A DNA stretch of 64,000 bases, from positions 16,859 to 80,858 of the forward strand of contig CAJQQZ010000031.1 of assembly GCA_905480575.1 (NCBI GenBank). The letters are read 5' to 3'. The notes beneath the pieces were generated by a model. The model had not been told where the DNA came from and made no database searches. It saw only the letters and a list, made by a program, of their open reading frames with translations. The DNA is from an uncultured Alphaproteobacteria bacterium (GTDB taxonomy: Bacteria; Pseudomonadota; Alphaproteobacteria; UBA7985; CAJQQZ01). Position 1 is the first letter of the stretch; every line of letters begins with the position of its first letter. Of the stretch, positions 43,193-52,969 are shown one piece after another. A program made the position numbers and the translations under genes.

Positions 43193-44093
43193 CAGGGTAA
43201 CTTTCCAATACCGAAAGTAACCAGTCCGGTGGCGCTAATGTTAGGGAAGTTTTATTGTCTTCGAGATGGATAGGCACGCCCTGATTTAAATGAGCGAGGG
43301 CTGATTTGACCGTGATAGAAGCGAGACCAAGAACATTCATTGAACTGGTCACCGTGCCAATCTTTTTATCGCCTTGGAAAAGTTCGTCGCCTGCATTGAG
43401 TGACCCTTCGTTCACCACAACCGGCATCAGGCGTCGCTTGACCAGGCCACGATACTTGGTTCGTGCAGTCACTTCTTGGCCCATGTAGCAGCCCTTATCC
43501 CAGTCCAAGCCATTGAGTTCGTCAAAACCCGCTTCAAGCAGTGTTGTTTTGTCCGAAACAAGTTCTTGGCCAGAAGCAGGAACAGCGAGTTCAATGCATT
43601 TTTGTTGGTACCGACTGTAGGCGGCTTCTTCAATTTCCCTCAATTCGATCGGTAGATCTTCGCGGGTTTCTAAGATCAATCTTTGCCCGAGATCCGGGTG
43701 GCGGGGATCATTAAAGAGGACGGCCCTATCGTCATTTAATATCGGCGGTTGGGGAACGTTAAGCAAAGCGAAGAAGCTAATCGCAGGCTGAATCACTTCG
43801 ATTGCCACCTGGCTTCTCAATTTAAAAATTCTCAGGCGTTTGTTCAAATCGGTTAGCTGTGAAGCATCGACTTCTAACCAGAGAAGGTCCAATTCGTCTT
43901 CATTAGGTTGGATAATGAAAAAATCAAATAGGTACTTGCCCTGAGGTGTCAGAAGCGCTGAATAGACGGCGTGGCCGTGTGTTACTTTGGTAACATCATT
44001 GGACACCAGGCCTTGTAAGAAAGGGCGAACGTCAGCGCCTTGAAGTGACAACAGGGCGCGGTTCTCTAAGCGTATGAAAGCAGGATTAGACAT
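43185..44093 (-). CDS. ygfZ: YgfZ/GcvT-type folate-binding Fe-S assembly protein
   Basis: 302 residues. The diagnostic motif K-G-C-Y-M-G-Q-E-V-T-A-R-T-K-Y-R-G identifies YgfZ (IBA57 in mitochondria). The N-terminal G-A-D-V-x-x-F-L-Q-G-L-V-S-N-D and T-P-Q-G-K-Y-L-F-D-F also match. YgfZ uses tetrahydrofolate to support repair or assembly of certain Fe-S enzymes such as MiaB. First of a two-gene unit with the solitary binding protein. Confidence 0.94.
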   Translation of the reverse strand: MSNPAFIRLENRALLSLQGADVRPFLQGLVSNDVTKVTHGHAVYSALLTPQGKYLFDFFIIQPNEDELDLLWLEVDASQLTDLNKRLRIFKLRSQVAIEVIQPAISFFALLNVPQPPILNDDRAVLFNDPRHPDLGQRLILETREDLPIELREIEEAAYSRYQQKCIELAVPASGQELVSDKTTLLEAGFDELNGLDWDKGCYMGQEVTARTKYRGLVKRRLMPVVVNEGSLNAGDELFQGDKKIGTVTSSMNVLGLASITVKSALAHLNQGVPIHLEDNKTSLTLAPPDWLLSVLESYPDD

Positions 44094-44177
44094 TGCATCG
44101 CAATCTAGGCAAATTGCGAGCGGAAAGCCAGTGCCAGCTTAGTAACATCTGTGAAAAGTGTCGGCTTAATCGAACCT

Positions 44178-45335
44178 TTAGAAGCTGTAAACCACGCCGC
44201 CTTCAACAATATGGTGGTTTCGACTGTCGACTTTGATGCCGGCCTCTTCAATTTCACCAATGTTGAGATAACGATAGCCCAGGCCTAAGGAGACTTGGTC
44301 GGAAACTTTATAATTGAGACCGAACATACCTTGGAAGGCAAATGTACCGCCTGAGACCGAACCGAGACCGGTGTAGCTGGAGTCGTTCTGGACGTAACCT
44401 GCACCACCACCAACATACAGACCCATTTGATCAAGAAGGCTGATATCAGCGATGCCGCTTAAACCTAGGTCGGCATAAACATTAACAAACCCACCAATCA
44501 AACTTGTGTCACCGCCTGTTGTTGTCGTGCCACCAAGAGTGAAGTTGCCTTGACCATAGGAAGAATAGCTCCCTTCGATTTCAGCACGGATAGCCCTAAT
44601 GAAGCCCTCGTTGTTCATGTTGAATTTATAGCCAATTGCTAAAGCGCCGCCAAACCCACCATCTGGTGAATCGCTGGCGCTATTGCCGCCACTCGTAACC
44701 GTCGTTTCTTGCGGTAGGAGGTATCCTAGCTTGCCGGAAAGATAGAGATTGTTTGAAAGGTCGCTTATGAATCCTTTTCCAGGCAGGAGGCCGCCTAGGA
44801 GGCCGCCGTCGTCGGTGTCCGCATCTGCTGTCGGATCTGGCAAATCAAGGTCAGGTGCAGGATCCAGAACCTGTGGCGTATCGATTGGCGCTGGTGTTGG
44901 TGGCAAGCTTGGGGGGAGTTGCGCTCTGACAAAACCACAAGAGGCTCGGCCACCGTAAAGTTCATCCAAAGAGGTTTTCATATACCCAGAACCAGTCAAA
45001 ACGGCAACCAACAGGGGATCGCAAGTCTCAACAGGAAAGGGTTTAACGCCGGAATCATACTGAGAGTATTCGCCAGGCCCAGGTACATCGGCTACTTCGT
45101 TTGCCTGGAAACCAGTCGTACTGCTGCCCAGATCGGGTGCTGGTGACACTGATTCAGGAATGGATAGCGAGCCATCACCGTCTTGAAAAAGCGGGTCAGA
45201 AGAATCATCGAAAAGTGAATCATTAAAGTCGACATCTTGCGCTTTGACGGCACTTGGCGTGAATGCCAACGCCGTTGATCCCAACAATAGAGTAGCAAGG
45301 AAATAAGAAGTACGAAACCGGATAGCTTTAATCAT
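44178..45335 (-). CDS. Outer-membrane beta-barrel protein with Pro/Asp-rich linker
   Basis: 385 residues from the ATG at 45335, which gives a standard signal peptide ending A-V-K-A-Q; the in-frame ATG at 45404 would add 23 residues ahead of it. Residues ~28-180 are low-complexity, with a Pro-rich run (L-P-P-S-L-P-P-T-P-A-P) and an Asp-rich run. The C-terminal ~190 residues alternate as in an eight-stranded OmpA/opacity barrel (G-K-L-G-Y-L-L-P, Y-V-G-G-G-A-G-Y, L-G-L-G-Y-R-Y) and end in G-G-V-V-Y-S-F, the terminal-Phe signal for outer-membrane insertion. Two Cys in the middle may form a disulfide. Confidence 0.83.
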   Translation of the reverse strand: MIKAIRFRTSYFLATLLLGSTALAFTPSAVKAQDVDFNDSLFDDSSDPLFQDGDGSLSIPESVSPAPDLGSSTTGFQANEVADVPGPGEYSQYDSGVKPFPVETCDPLLVAVLTGSGYMKTSLDELYGGRASCGFVRAQLPPSLPPTPAPIDTPQVLDPAPDLDLPDPTADADTDDGGLLGGLLPGKGFISDLSNNLYLSGKLGYLLPQETTVTSGGNSASDSPDGGFGGALAIGYKFNMNNEGFIRAIRAEIEGSYSSYGQGNFTLGGTTTTGGDTSLIGGFVNVYADLGLSGIADISLLDQMGLYVGGGAGYVQNDSSYTGLGSVSGGTFAFQGMFGLNYKVSDQVSLGLGYRYLNIGEIEEAGIKVDSRNHHIVEGGVVYSF

Positions 45336-45757
45336 AGTTTTCGAAAACACACAAAATAGACTTTGGCAGTAAAAGTCTGCAAAGAAATAAAATAACCAAT
45401 TCAATAAGCCGAAGGGTAAAGAAAAGGCTTACGATTCGTCTAGCCCGTTGCGGAGTCTGGCGTCCAAATTTGGTTCTTTAGGCACTGAAATTTTGGTCGA
45501 ATCCTTTAGGAATTGCAAGTTAATATCCTATTGCGGCCTCGATTTTCGAGTCCCAACAACTAATGCCAGCAGATGATTCGTAGAACCTCCCCATCCTTTT
45601 GTATGCCTTTAGTTGTGGAAAGGCACCAGTGCCGGTCTTACAGTCGAACAATCGACACCTCTCAAAATACTTGCGAAGGCTTGATTAGCGCTTCTGCTGT
45701 CTATAAAGCGGGGGTAGTTCAATTTACTCCGCAAATTCAATGTGAGAAGGAAAACAC
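45336..45757. other. Long intergenic region before mmsA
   Basis: 422 bp between the divergent outer-membrane protein gene and mmsA. It must hold both promoters. I see a good ribosome site (GAGAAGGA) before the mmsA ATG and a small palindrome (CTCGA-TTT-TCGAG, 45538-45550), but no convincing gene, riboswitch or RNA. Short ORFs here lack start signals. Confidence 0.5.
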
Positions 45758-47254
45758 ATGAGTGAAGCTGTTAGCCACTTTATAGCAGGCGAAATGGTCC
45801 AAGGAACCTCTGGCCGTTTCAGTGACATCTATAACCCAGCGACCGGTCAAGTAACGGGGCAATGCCCCCTCGCATCGACCGAGGAAGTTAAGCTTGCTGT
45901 CCAAAAAGCGAAAGATGCTTTTCCAGCATGGGCAGCAACCCCGCCCGTTCGCCGTGCTCGTGTTATGTTCAAGTTTCTTGACCTTATTAATCAGAATGTT
46001 GAAAAACTTGCGACGCTGATTTCCAAAGAACATGGCAAAGTGCTGGAAGACGCAAAGGGCGAAGTCAGCCGCGCGATTGAAATCGTTGAATATGTTTGCG
46101 GTGTGCCAGAGCTGTTGAAGGGCGATTTCACTGAAAATGTGGCCACTGGCATTGACGGTTGGTGCATGCGCCAGCCTTTGGGTGTTGTCGCCGGTATCAC
46201 GCCGTTTAACTTCCCATGCATGGTGCCCTCTTGGATGTTCCCGATGGCGTTGGCTTGCGGTAACACCTTTATTCTTAAGCCATCAGAGCGTGACCCAAGC
46301 GCACCTTTGTTCATGGGTGAATTGTTGAAAGAAGCCGGTCTGCCAGATGGTTGTTTCAGCGTAGTTCATGGCGACAAAAGCGCTGTGGATGACCTCCTTG
46401 AGCACCCTGATGTAGAAGCAATTTCTTTCGTTGGCTCTACTCCAATCGCTCAGTATATTTATCAAACTGGTACGGCGAACGGTAAGCGGGTTCAGGCTCT
46501 CGGCGGTGCTAAGAACCATATGATCGTTATGCCAGATGCTGACATGGGCCAGGCAACAGATGCTCTGATGGGCGCTGGATTTGGTTCTGCAGGCGAACGT
46601 TGCATGGCGATTTCTGTCGCTGTCGCTGTTGGTGATGAGACTGCAGACGAGCTAGTTTCTCGTTTGACCCCAAAGGTGCAATCACTTCGTATTGGGCCTT
46701 GGGATGATCCAGAGGCCGAGATGGGACCTGTGATCAACAAGATCGCTTATGATCGTATCAACCACTATATTGATGAAGGCGAAAAGGACGGAGCCGATCT
46801 CGTCGTTGATGGCCGTGGCACGAAACTCCAGGGCTATGAAGACGGTTACTTCGTTGGTGGAACGCTTTTCGATAAAGTGACCACTGATATGTCCATTTAC
46901 AAAGATGAAATTTTTGGACCGGTTCTCTGTGTTGTTCGTGCACCCGACTATCCTTCGGCGATCAAGATGGCGAGTGACCATGAGTTTGGTAATGGTACTG
47001 CTATTTTCACCCAAAACGGAGCCATCGCTCGTGAATTTGCCTCCAATGTCAATGTTGGCATGATTGGTATCAATGTGCCAATTCCTGTGCCTGCATCTTG
47101 GCATTCATTTGGTGGCTGGAAGAAGTCTTTGTTTGGTGACATGCATGTCAACGGTACAGAAGGTGTCCGCTTCTATACTCGCTTGAAAAACGTGACAGGT
47201 CGTTGGCCCGTTGGCCCGTCAACAGGGCACAACCTCATGTTCCCAACAAACTAA
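45758..47254 (+). CDS. mmsA: Methylmalonate-semialdehyde dehydrogenase (CoA-acylating)
   Basis: 498 residues. Aldehyde dehydrogenase fold with the MmsA-specific features: [12 protein letters not shown] near residue 145, [23 protein letters not shown] and the catalytic Cys in [11 protein letters not shown]. It oxidises methylmalonate or malonate semialdehyde to propionyl- or acetyl-CoA in valine, pyrimidine and inositol breakdown. No other pathway genes are adjacent, and a strong terminator follows, so it is transcribed alone. Confidence 0.95.
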   Translation: MSEAVSHFIAGEMVQGTSGRFSDIYNPATGQVTGQCPLASTEEVKLAVQKAKDAFPAWAATPPVRRARVMFKFLDLINQNVEKLATLISKEHGKVLEDAKGEVSRAIEIVEYVCGVPELLKGDFTENVATGIDGWCMRQPLGVVAGITPFNFPCMVPSWMFPMALACGNTFILKPSERDPSAPLFMGELLKEAGLPDGCFSVVHGDKSAVDDLLEHPDVEAISFVGSTPIAQYIYQTGTANGKRVQALGGAKNHMIVMPDADMGQATDALMGAGFGSAGERCMAISVAVAVGDETADELVSRLTPKVQSLRIGPWDDPEAEMGPVINKIAYDRINHYIDEGEKDGADLVVDGRGTKLQGYEDGYFVGGTLFDKVTTDMSIYKDEIFGPVLCVVRAPDYPSAIKMASDHEFGNGTAIFTQNGAIAREFASNVNVGMIGINVPIPVPASWHSFGGWKKSLFGDMHVNGTEGVRFYTRLKNVTGRWPVGPSTGHNLMFPTN

Positions 47255-47302
47255 AATTTGGACAGGTAGCGTTTGCGCTTGGCCAAGCTCTATTGATCTC
47301 GG

Positions 47303-47338
47303 AAAAGGCACGGCAAAAATATTTTGCTGTGCCTTTTT
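47303..47338 (+). terminator. Strong Rho-independent terminator after mmsA
   Basis: AAAAGGCACGGCAAAA pairs with TTTTGCTGTGCCTTTT: a 16-bp stem with one G-U pair, a 3-nt loop and a T run. It lies about 50 nt after the mmsA stop. Because both sides are A/T-flanked it may also stop the convergent PAP2 gene. Confidence 0.9.
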
Positions 47339-47396
47339 GCGTTTTGGAAGCAATGCAGCGATTTAGAAGATCAATGCTTTGAAAAGGTGACAGTTC

Positions 47397-48086
47397 CTAC
47401 TGATTCTTGGCAGGTTTCCAAAGCGATAACAGCCAGTTGACGGACGCGATAACAAAAAGAGAAATCAGCGCTGCGACAATGACATCAGACAGATAGTGTC
47501 GACCTTGCGCTACTCGCATCAGTGACATGCCCATCGCAAAGATGGAAACCGTAATGAAACCTGGCCGCCGCCATTTTTGCGGCAACAAAGGCACAAACCA
47601 AAACATCCAGAATGCGGCTGCGACATCACCCGAAACAAAGGAACAATTTGTGTCGCATTGATCCGATATGGTGCCTGGTAACACATAAGTGTCTCCTCGC
47701 CCTGCATCCAACGTTTGAAAAGGGCGCGGGCGGCCCCAATGGTTTTTAAAAAGAAAATTGACGATCAAGCCAATGCTGGTCGCAAAACTTAACAGACCAG
47801 CCAGTGGTGTGCGGATATCGACACTCACATCTGTCTTTCTCCGAATGAGAGTTAGGACAAACCAAAAGAGCGTAAAAAGCAGCATCAATTTGGGAATTCG
47901 GTTCATCAGCTTGTGAAATGTGCGTGGATAGTAGTCCTGTGCCATCGCGAAGTGGCCGCATACGGTCGCTTCCGGTACGAAGACACGTTCACTTGCGCAG
48001 TCTACTTGGGTCATGAAATAGACAGCAACATCGCGCTCAAATTGGCTAAAAGAACGGAAGACCAGTAAAGTCAGGAGGGCAAACAA
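47397..48086 (-). CDS. PAP2-family phosphatase, lipid A phosphatase-like
   Basis: 229 residues from the TTG at 48086. Three PAP2 motifs: K-N-H-W-G-R-P-R-P, C-S-F-V-S-G-D (the usual P-S-G-H, with His replaced by Asp), and R-V-A-Q-G-R-H-Y-L-S-D. Around these are about six membrane helices. The C-S-F-V-S-G variant occurs in LpxE-like lipid A phosphatases of alphaproteobacteria. The frame stays open upstream to 48164 and would supply the rest of the first membrane helix (V-W-Q-I-T-L-I-A-L-F), but contains only non-standard starts (ATT at 48164), so the true N terminus is probably longer. Confidence 0.8.
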   Translation of the reverse strand: MFALLTLLVFRSFSQFERDVAVYFMTQVDCASERVFVPEATVCGHFAMAQDYYPRTFHKLMNRIPKLMLLFTLFWFVLTLIRRKTDVSVDIRTPLAGLLSFATSIGLIVNFLFKNHWGRPRPFQTLDAGRGDTYVLPGTISDQCDTNCSFVSGDVAAAFWMFWFVPLLPQKWRRPGFITVSIFAMGMSLMRVAQGRHYLSDVIVAALISLFVIASVNWLLSLWKPAKNQ

Positions 48087-48312
48087 CGCTATCAGGGTGA
48101 TTTGCCAGACCGACCAAACCCGTCGGTAAGGTACGGTTGAGAGATTTGTTAACAGGTTTTTAATCTACTTGACCCCTACAGGTTCAGTCATTTGGCGATA
48201 ATATTGCCAGTTCGTGCACTGGATTTGCCACTTAACTGAATTCCTCTGTCATCGAAAGAAAAAAGGCTTCGATTGCCAACTATCCAAGTCTACTTACCGC
48301 TGGTTTTAATGA

Positions 48313-50919
48313 TCAGTAGATCCCACCGTATTTAATCTCTTGGCGTGATTCGACTATCTCACGAGTGCCGAAGTTAGCTTCCCATTCGTCTATCATCTCT
48401 AAGGTCACGGGGCTTCGGGTGAGGGCAGGGTGCTCTGACAGATTTTCTGTTTCCTGCGATAGGTCTATCATGTTACGACGTGGCTCGCCAACTCTGGTGA
48501 TGTAATCTTGGTGGGCATATCCGATGGCGCCGTCAAAGGAGAGTTCGCACCATTGAGATTGACACTTGTGAACCGCGATTTCCGCGCTTGCTGGCATATA
48601 GGAAACGACAGAGTGTCCAGTACCAGGACCTTGCCGGAGATTGAGACCGCCGCTATCCCGGACAGTGTAGGGGATCCATTCCTTCCATGCCACCGGCAAC
48701 TTATCGAGTGACTTTGCGCCAGACTTGGGTGATTGGCTTCTGATTTTCATCGCTTGTTGCATGAAATTTCGGAATATAGGTCCAGCTGCTCTACCGCCTG
48801 TGCCACCACGACCAAGGGATTTGGGCTGATCATATCCAACGTATGTAGCAACGAGAAGACTTGTGTCGCCGATCTCATCAGTGAAGCCAACAAACCAAGC
48901 ATCTCTGTAGTCATTTGTGGTCCCAGTTTTTCCTGATGTGTCCTTGGGCAGGCCTTGACCTACTCTTTGCCCTGTACCACCAGAGACGACTGCGCGCAGC
49001 ATTTTACGAATATGCTCAAAGCTCTGGGGTGTAATGGTAATCTCCGGCTTGCGTTCATACAGCAGTTCGCGAATTCTGCCTGACAGCTCTGATTCTGATC
49101 TGCAATAGGTGCATGTCAACGCGGGAATGTCGGCCAACAGGCCGTCACTGACATCCCTGATTTGATTCACAGTAGAAGGAACAACAACCCGGCCTTTGTT
49201 GGCGATGATAGAATAGGCACCCGCTATTTCAATGGCAGAAGTTTCCCCAACACCCAGCGCCAACGCTGGATAGGCTCCCTGGTCTTTCGCCATGCCTAGG
49301 AATTGGGCGTAAGACAAAAGTCGTTCGAGGCCTACCTCTTCGGCTAATCGGATTGCCGGAATATTACGAGAGAACTTCAAAGCCTGTTGAAGTGTGAGCG
49401 TTCCTCTGTAACCACCGTCGGCATTCTTGGGCTGCCAGATCTCGCCTTCGTCATCAACTCTTATCAGCGGTGCATCCTCAATCAAGTCTTGAGGTTGAAA
49501 GCCAGAGTTGAGGGCAGTGAAATATACGATCGGTTTGAACGCGGACCCCGGTTGACGGCGTGCTTGGCTGGCACGATTAAACTCGCTGCCCCAGAAATCG
49601 AAGCCACCTGCGAGTGCCAAAATTTGCCCATTATTCGGATCAATGGCAACAATTGCACCGTTGATTTCGGGCACTTGTCGGAGGAAACAGTTTTGCACAA
49701 CACCTTCCTCAACCGTTTCATCTTTCTTTTCGGCCAGCACCACAAAGCCCGATTTAACAAGACGGTTGGTGTGGGAGGGTGTTGAGCCTCCGCGCGCCCA
49801 GGCCATATTCTTGGCCGAAATCGAACAGAGACTGCCGTCGTCAAGAAGAACGGCAGCCGATCTTTTCCCTGGGTCGGTGACAAGAGCTAAGTGCCAACCT
49901 GTTGTTCCTTTAGGCTTCTCGATTGATTGGAGCAGGTCGACACGTTGTTCCGTCGATAGGGCAACCCAGTTTTCAGTGGTCAGTTTTTCGACGGGCCCTT
50001 TCCAACGTTTGCGGCTATTCCAAACCATCAATCCTTTGCGCAGACTATTTTCTGCCGCCTTCTGGAGTTCTGAATCAAGGCTAACTGAAATTGTGAGACC
50101 GTCTCTCATCAAACGGTCAGAGCCAATCAAATCCATTGCGTCTCGACGGACCTGATCGAGATAATAGTTATCGACAGCTGGGCGGGGTTCCACCTCGGCA
50201 ACAATGTCAATTTCTTTTCTTTTGAGTAACCAAGCCTGGACGGATGGAATGACGCCGGCTTCAACCATTTGATCAATGATCCAGTTGCGCCTGGCCAGCA
50301 AACGCTTTTGACCGGACTTCTTTGACATGGCACTCGGGGCTTTCGGAAGAGAGGCTAGCAAAGCAATTTCTTCAATGCCTAACTGATCGAGTGGCTTGTT
50401 GAAGTAAACTTCAGAGGCACGTTTCACTCCGTAAGCGCCTCTACCAAAGAAAATTTCGTTGAGGTAGAGTTCCAGAATGCGGTCTTTTGAGAGAGCCTGC
50501 TCTAACCGTTTGGCGATGAGCAACTCCCTCAACTTTCGTGTCACGGTACGCTGATTGCCAGCATAAACTTGCTTTGACAACTGTTGTGTAATGGTTGAGG
50601 CCCCCAACAAGCGTTGATTATGCCGTGTGCGAACCAAATTTTGAACCATCGCCCTGGCGAAGGCAGTAAGGTCGATCCCGTCGTGTTCATAAAACCTAGA
50701 GTCCTCGGCAGCGATGAAGGCTTGCTGAAGTTTCTCAGGAATATCGTCCAGGCTCATAAATTCGCGGTCTTCGACATAAAACCGGGTCAAAAGCTCACCA
50801 TTGCGCGCAACGACATGGCTGGCGACTGGTGGGTGATAACTCGCTATGGATGCCTCTGTCGGCAAATCGCCGAAGATAGAAGTAGCGTAAAAAAGACCGA
50901 TGAGCCAAGAGTTTATCAT
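48313..50919 (-). CDS. Class A penicillin-binding protein with C-terminal SH3 domain
   Basis: 868 residues. N-terminal anchor ~2-20, then GT51 with E72-D-S-R-F-Y-E-H-D-G and G-A-S-T-I-T-Q-Q-L-S-K. A PCB_OB-like insert follows, then the transpeptidase with G-S-A-F-K, S-R-N and S-G-K-T-G-T-T-N-D-Y-R-D-A. After it, residues ~758-809 (L-N-L-R-Q-G-P-G-T-G, then W-C-E-L, G-Y-A-H-Q-D-Y-I) form a bacterial SH3_3 domain, followed by a ~60-residue tail. PBP1A-type enzymes rarely end this way; the SH3 domain may bind peptidoglycan or a partner. Minus-strand neighbour upstream is a small lipoprotein. Confidence 0.92.
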   Translation of the reverse strand: MINSWLIGLFYATSIFGDLPTEASIASYHPPVASHVVARNGELLTRFYVEDREFMSLDDIPEKLQQAFIAAEDSRFYEHDGIDLTAFARAMVQNLVRTRHNQRLLGASTITQQLSKQVYAGNQRTVTRKLRELLIAKRLEQALSKDRILELYLNEIFFGRGAYGVKRASEVYFNKPLDQLGIEEIALLASLPKAPSAMSKKSGQKRLLARRNWIIDQMVEAGVIPSVQAWLLKRKEIDIVAEVEPRPAVDNYYLDQVRRDAMDLIGSDRLMRDGLTISVSLDSELQKAAENSLRKGLMVWNSRKRWKGPVEKLTTENWVALSTEQRVDLLQSIEKPKGTTGWHLALVTDPGKRSAAVLLDDGSLCSISAKNMAWARGGSTPSHTNRLVKSGFVVLAEKKDETVEEGVVQNCFLRQVPEINGAIVAIDPNNGQILALAGGFDFWGSEFNRASQARRQPGSAFKPIVYFTALNSGFQPQDLIEDAPLIRVDDEGEIWQPKNADGGYRGTLTLQQALKFSRNIPAIRLAEEVGLERLLSYAQFLGMAKDQGAYPALALGVGETSAIEIAGAYSIIANKGRVVVPSTVNQIRDVSDGLLADIPALTCTYCRSESELSGRIRELLYERKPEITITPQSFEHIRKMLRAVVSGGTGQRVGQGLPKDTSGKTGTTNDYRDAWFVGFTDEIGDTSLLVATYVGYDQPKSLGRGGTGGRAAGPIFRNFMQQAMKIRSQSPKSGAKSLDKLPVAWKEWIPYTVRDSGGLNLRQGPGTGHSVVSYMPASAEIAVHKCQSQWCELSFDGAIGYAHQDYITRVGEPRRNMIDLSQETENLSEHPALTRSPVTLEMIDEWEANFGTREIVESRQEIKYGGIY

Positions 50920-50957
50920 ATTAGATACGCTTTAAAGAGTTGAACGAAAACAAACTG

Positions 50958-51428
50958 TTACAGCATAGAGCTGCTGATAATTACGACCGTTGCTTGTCCG
51001 GTGTTTGGTTCACTTCGGCGGCGGAAATAGTAGACAGGCTTGCCAGCATAGGAATATTCTGATTGGTGGATTGAGCTGCAGATATTTCTGGCCCCAAGAT
51101 CATAGCAGATTTGCCCAGAATTGATCATCCACTTGCCGTCAAAAGATTGACCAGATGCAGAAACTGAAAGACTCCCGTCGGTGGAGAAGGTCCCAATCTG
51201 GATTTTGCCTGGATCATTCAGGTTTCTGGTCGTCACGGTTTTGCCAACCAACAAAGATCTGATTTCCCCACCGGTTAGTTGTCGGTCAATCTCTCCGACC
51301 ACTGAAAGGTCCAGCGTTGTTGCTACTTTTGTTGTGGGTGCGCTAGGGCCGCCACATGCGGTGACGACCAAGCCCATTAAGCCCAAAATAGCCGATGTTT
51401 TGAACCAGTTCGCAAATGTTCTGATCAT
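50958..51428 (-). CDS. Small lipoprotein of unknown function
   Basis: 156 residues. Signal peptide with lipobox V-V-T-A-C (Cys about residue 25). The mature part has L-T-G-G-E-I-R-S-L-L-V-G-K-T-V and later D-G-K-W-M-I-N-S-G-Q-I-C-Y-D-L-G, a pattern seen in small periplasmic proteins of alphaproteobacteria that I cannot assign to a function. Two Cys near the end (I-C-Y, I-C-S-S) could pair. It ends 38 nt before the large PBP gene and is probably co-transcribed with it. Confidence 0.75.
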   Translation of the reverse strand: MIRTFANWFKTSAILGLMGLVVTACGGPSAPTTKVATTLDLSVVGEIDRQLTGGEIRSLLVGKTVTTRNLNDPGKIQIGTFSTDGSLSVSASGQSFDGKWMINSGQICYDLGARNICSSIHQSEYSYAGKPVYYFRRRSEPNTGQATVVIISSSML

Positions 51429-51647
51429 TGGATTGCCTCTCTGCCGTCTTGGACGGATCCCTATGTGCCTGTTCTGGTGGGGACTATATCATAGTCCTTC
51501 GTTTCTTGAGAACCCACCCTAGCGTGGAGTCATGAAAAGAATATGGCAAAGTTGAAGAAATCCTGTTGCAAGGGGCAAGAAAGCCCGCTAATAACACGCC
51601 GCACAGACAAGGTCAGTTTGGCTGACACTCAATGTCTCATGCCCCGT

Positions 51648-51723
51648 GCCCGGGTAGCTCAGTTGGTAGAGCAGCGGATTGAAAATCCGCGTGTCGGTGG
51701 TTCAAATCCGCCCCCGGGCACCA
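51648..51723 (+). tRNA. tRNA-Phe (anticodon GAA)
   Basis: 76 nt including an encoded CCA. Acceptor stem GCCCGGG/CCCGGGC, D arm with AGCTCAGTTGGTAGAGC, anticodon stem GCGGA/TCCGC around the loop TTGAAAA (anticodon at 51681-51683), and T arm with GGTTCAAATCC. All cloverleaf stems pair. An insertion sequence begins about 22 nt after its 3' end. Confidence 0.98.
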
Positions 51724-51766
51724 TCCTCTTTTGGTATAAACCGGTCACATGGGTTACAGGTTTTAC

Positions 51767-52950
51767 TTAGCACATAGGTAACACTTTTGCTTCAAACGGA
51801 TTTTTGATTGGCTCTAGCCTCCCCGTTTGATGATCGAAGTACCCCAAATCATATTTCATGAAGCTGACGAGCCAAATATTGTCTTCGACTTGTTTGATTC
51901 CGACTTTGTGCCCAGCGAAGACCTGAGAGAAATTGACTTTCATTGATTTGTAACAAATCCTGCCACATGAAGTGACTGTGATGGTCTTGTCATGGAATGG
52001 GTACTCCAGGTCTGGGAGGCCGACGTAGCGTCTCCTTGACGGTTGAAAAAGTCGCCTGGGCACTTCATGTTGATCGCCTGATGGGGCCTTTGATTGTTGA
52101 ACACATCAATGAAGCGATCAAAACGATCTTGTTGTTGTAGGAAGTTGGGTGCGGCCGGTCTGGTTGTTTCTTCCTTCAACGTGCGATGCATGCGTTCATG
52201 ACGACCATTTTGCTGCGGATTACCTGGTTTGATGCGTTCAATGGCGATGCCGAGCCTTAACCACCAGACAGAAAGACGGCTTAGATTGAACAGTGCATTG
52301 GGACTGGCAAAAGGGACGCCGTTATCCGTTCTAATGGCTGTTGGCACCCCAAAGTCCTTGAAAGCCTGCTCAAAGACCGCAAAAGCGTAGATTTCTTTGG
52401 TGGTTTGCAGGCCTTCACAACGAATCAGGTATCTGCTGGCGTAGTCCGTAATAGTTAATGGATAGCAGTATCGCCTGTCCGACAGCATGAATTCACCTTT
52501 ATAATCGGCACACCACAACCCGTTGGGATGATTGGGTGAGGTGAGAGAGGTGCCTTCACGTTTGAGGCGTTGTCGTCTGGACTTTCGTTTGACCATATTA
52601 TTGCGATCCAATACAGCATGAACCGTAGAAACGGCGGGGCAATGAATGTCCGGATGGAGCCGGTGCAACCGTTCCCTGATCTTGGCGGCACCCCATGTGG
52701 GGTGTTCCTTCTTTAACCGGACAATCTCTGTCTCTATCTGAACCGGCAATTGGTTGGCCTGACGATAAGGCCGTCGGTTGCGATCGTTTAAACCTTCAAG
52801 GCCACAGTCACGGTAGCGGCCAAGGATCTTGTAGCCTGTCTTCCGGGAAATGTTGAATTCCCGACACAGAGACGACATTGTCTCGCCTTCTAGAAGGCGA
52901 GACACAAAACGCATGCGCTCATCCATAATATTACACTCCTTCCAAGGCAT
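51767..52950 (-). pseudogene. IS481-family transposase, frameshifted
   Basis: Read from M-P-W-K-E-C at 52950, it has an N-terminal HTH (F-N-I-S-R-K-T-G-Y-K-I), then the DDE domain: W-C-A-D-Y-K-G-E-F, R-T-D-N-G-V-P-F and N-G-R-H-E-R-M-H. After M-K-C-P-G-D-F-F the zero frame goes to nonsense-like sequence, while the expected IS481 ending (L-P-D-L-E-Y-P-F-H-D-K to K-V-L-P-M) continues in the -1 frame down to 51767. The switch falls at a run of five A's (52046-52050, TTTTT in the sense strand). Either one T was lost, making a pseudogene, or a -1 slip produces the full protein. Confidence 0.85.
51772..51789 (+). repeat. IS481 inner terminal repeat, left
   Basis: ACATAGGTAACACTTTTG. Inverse match, 17 of 18, to 52970-52987. 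It also encodes the last residues of the transposase C terminus (K-V-L-P-M). Confidence 0.85.
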
Positions 52951-52969
52951 TTGAGCGCTCCTCAAATGC

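Noticed and set aside
45573..45761. Small frame upstream of mmsA
   Set aside because: No ribosome-binding site, no recognisable sequence, and it runs into the mmsA start; better explained as leader DNA.
51543..51770. Open frame running through the tRNA-Phe gene
   Set aside because: Its middle part is the well-known spurious translation of a tRNA (A-Q-L-V-E-Q-R ... N-P-R-V-G-G). The DNA is the tRNA and its leader.
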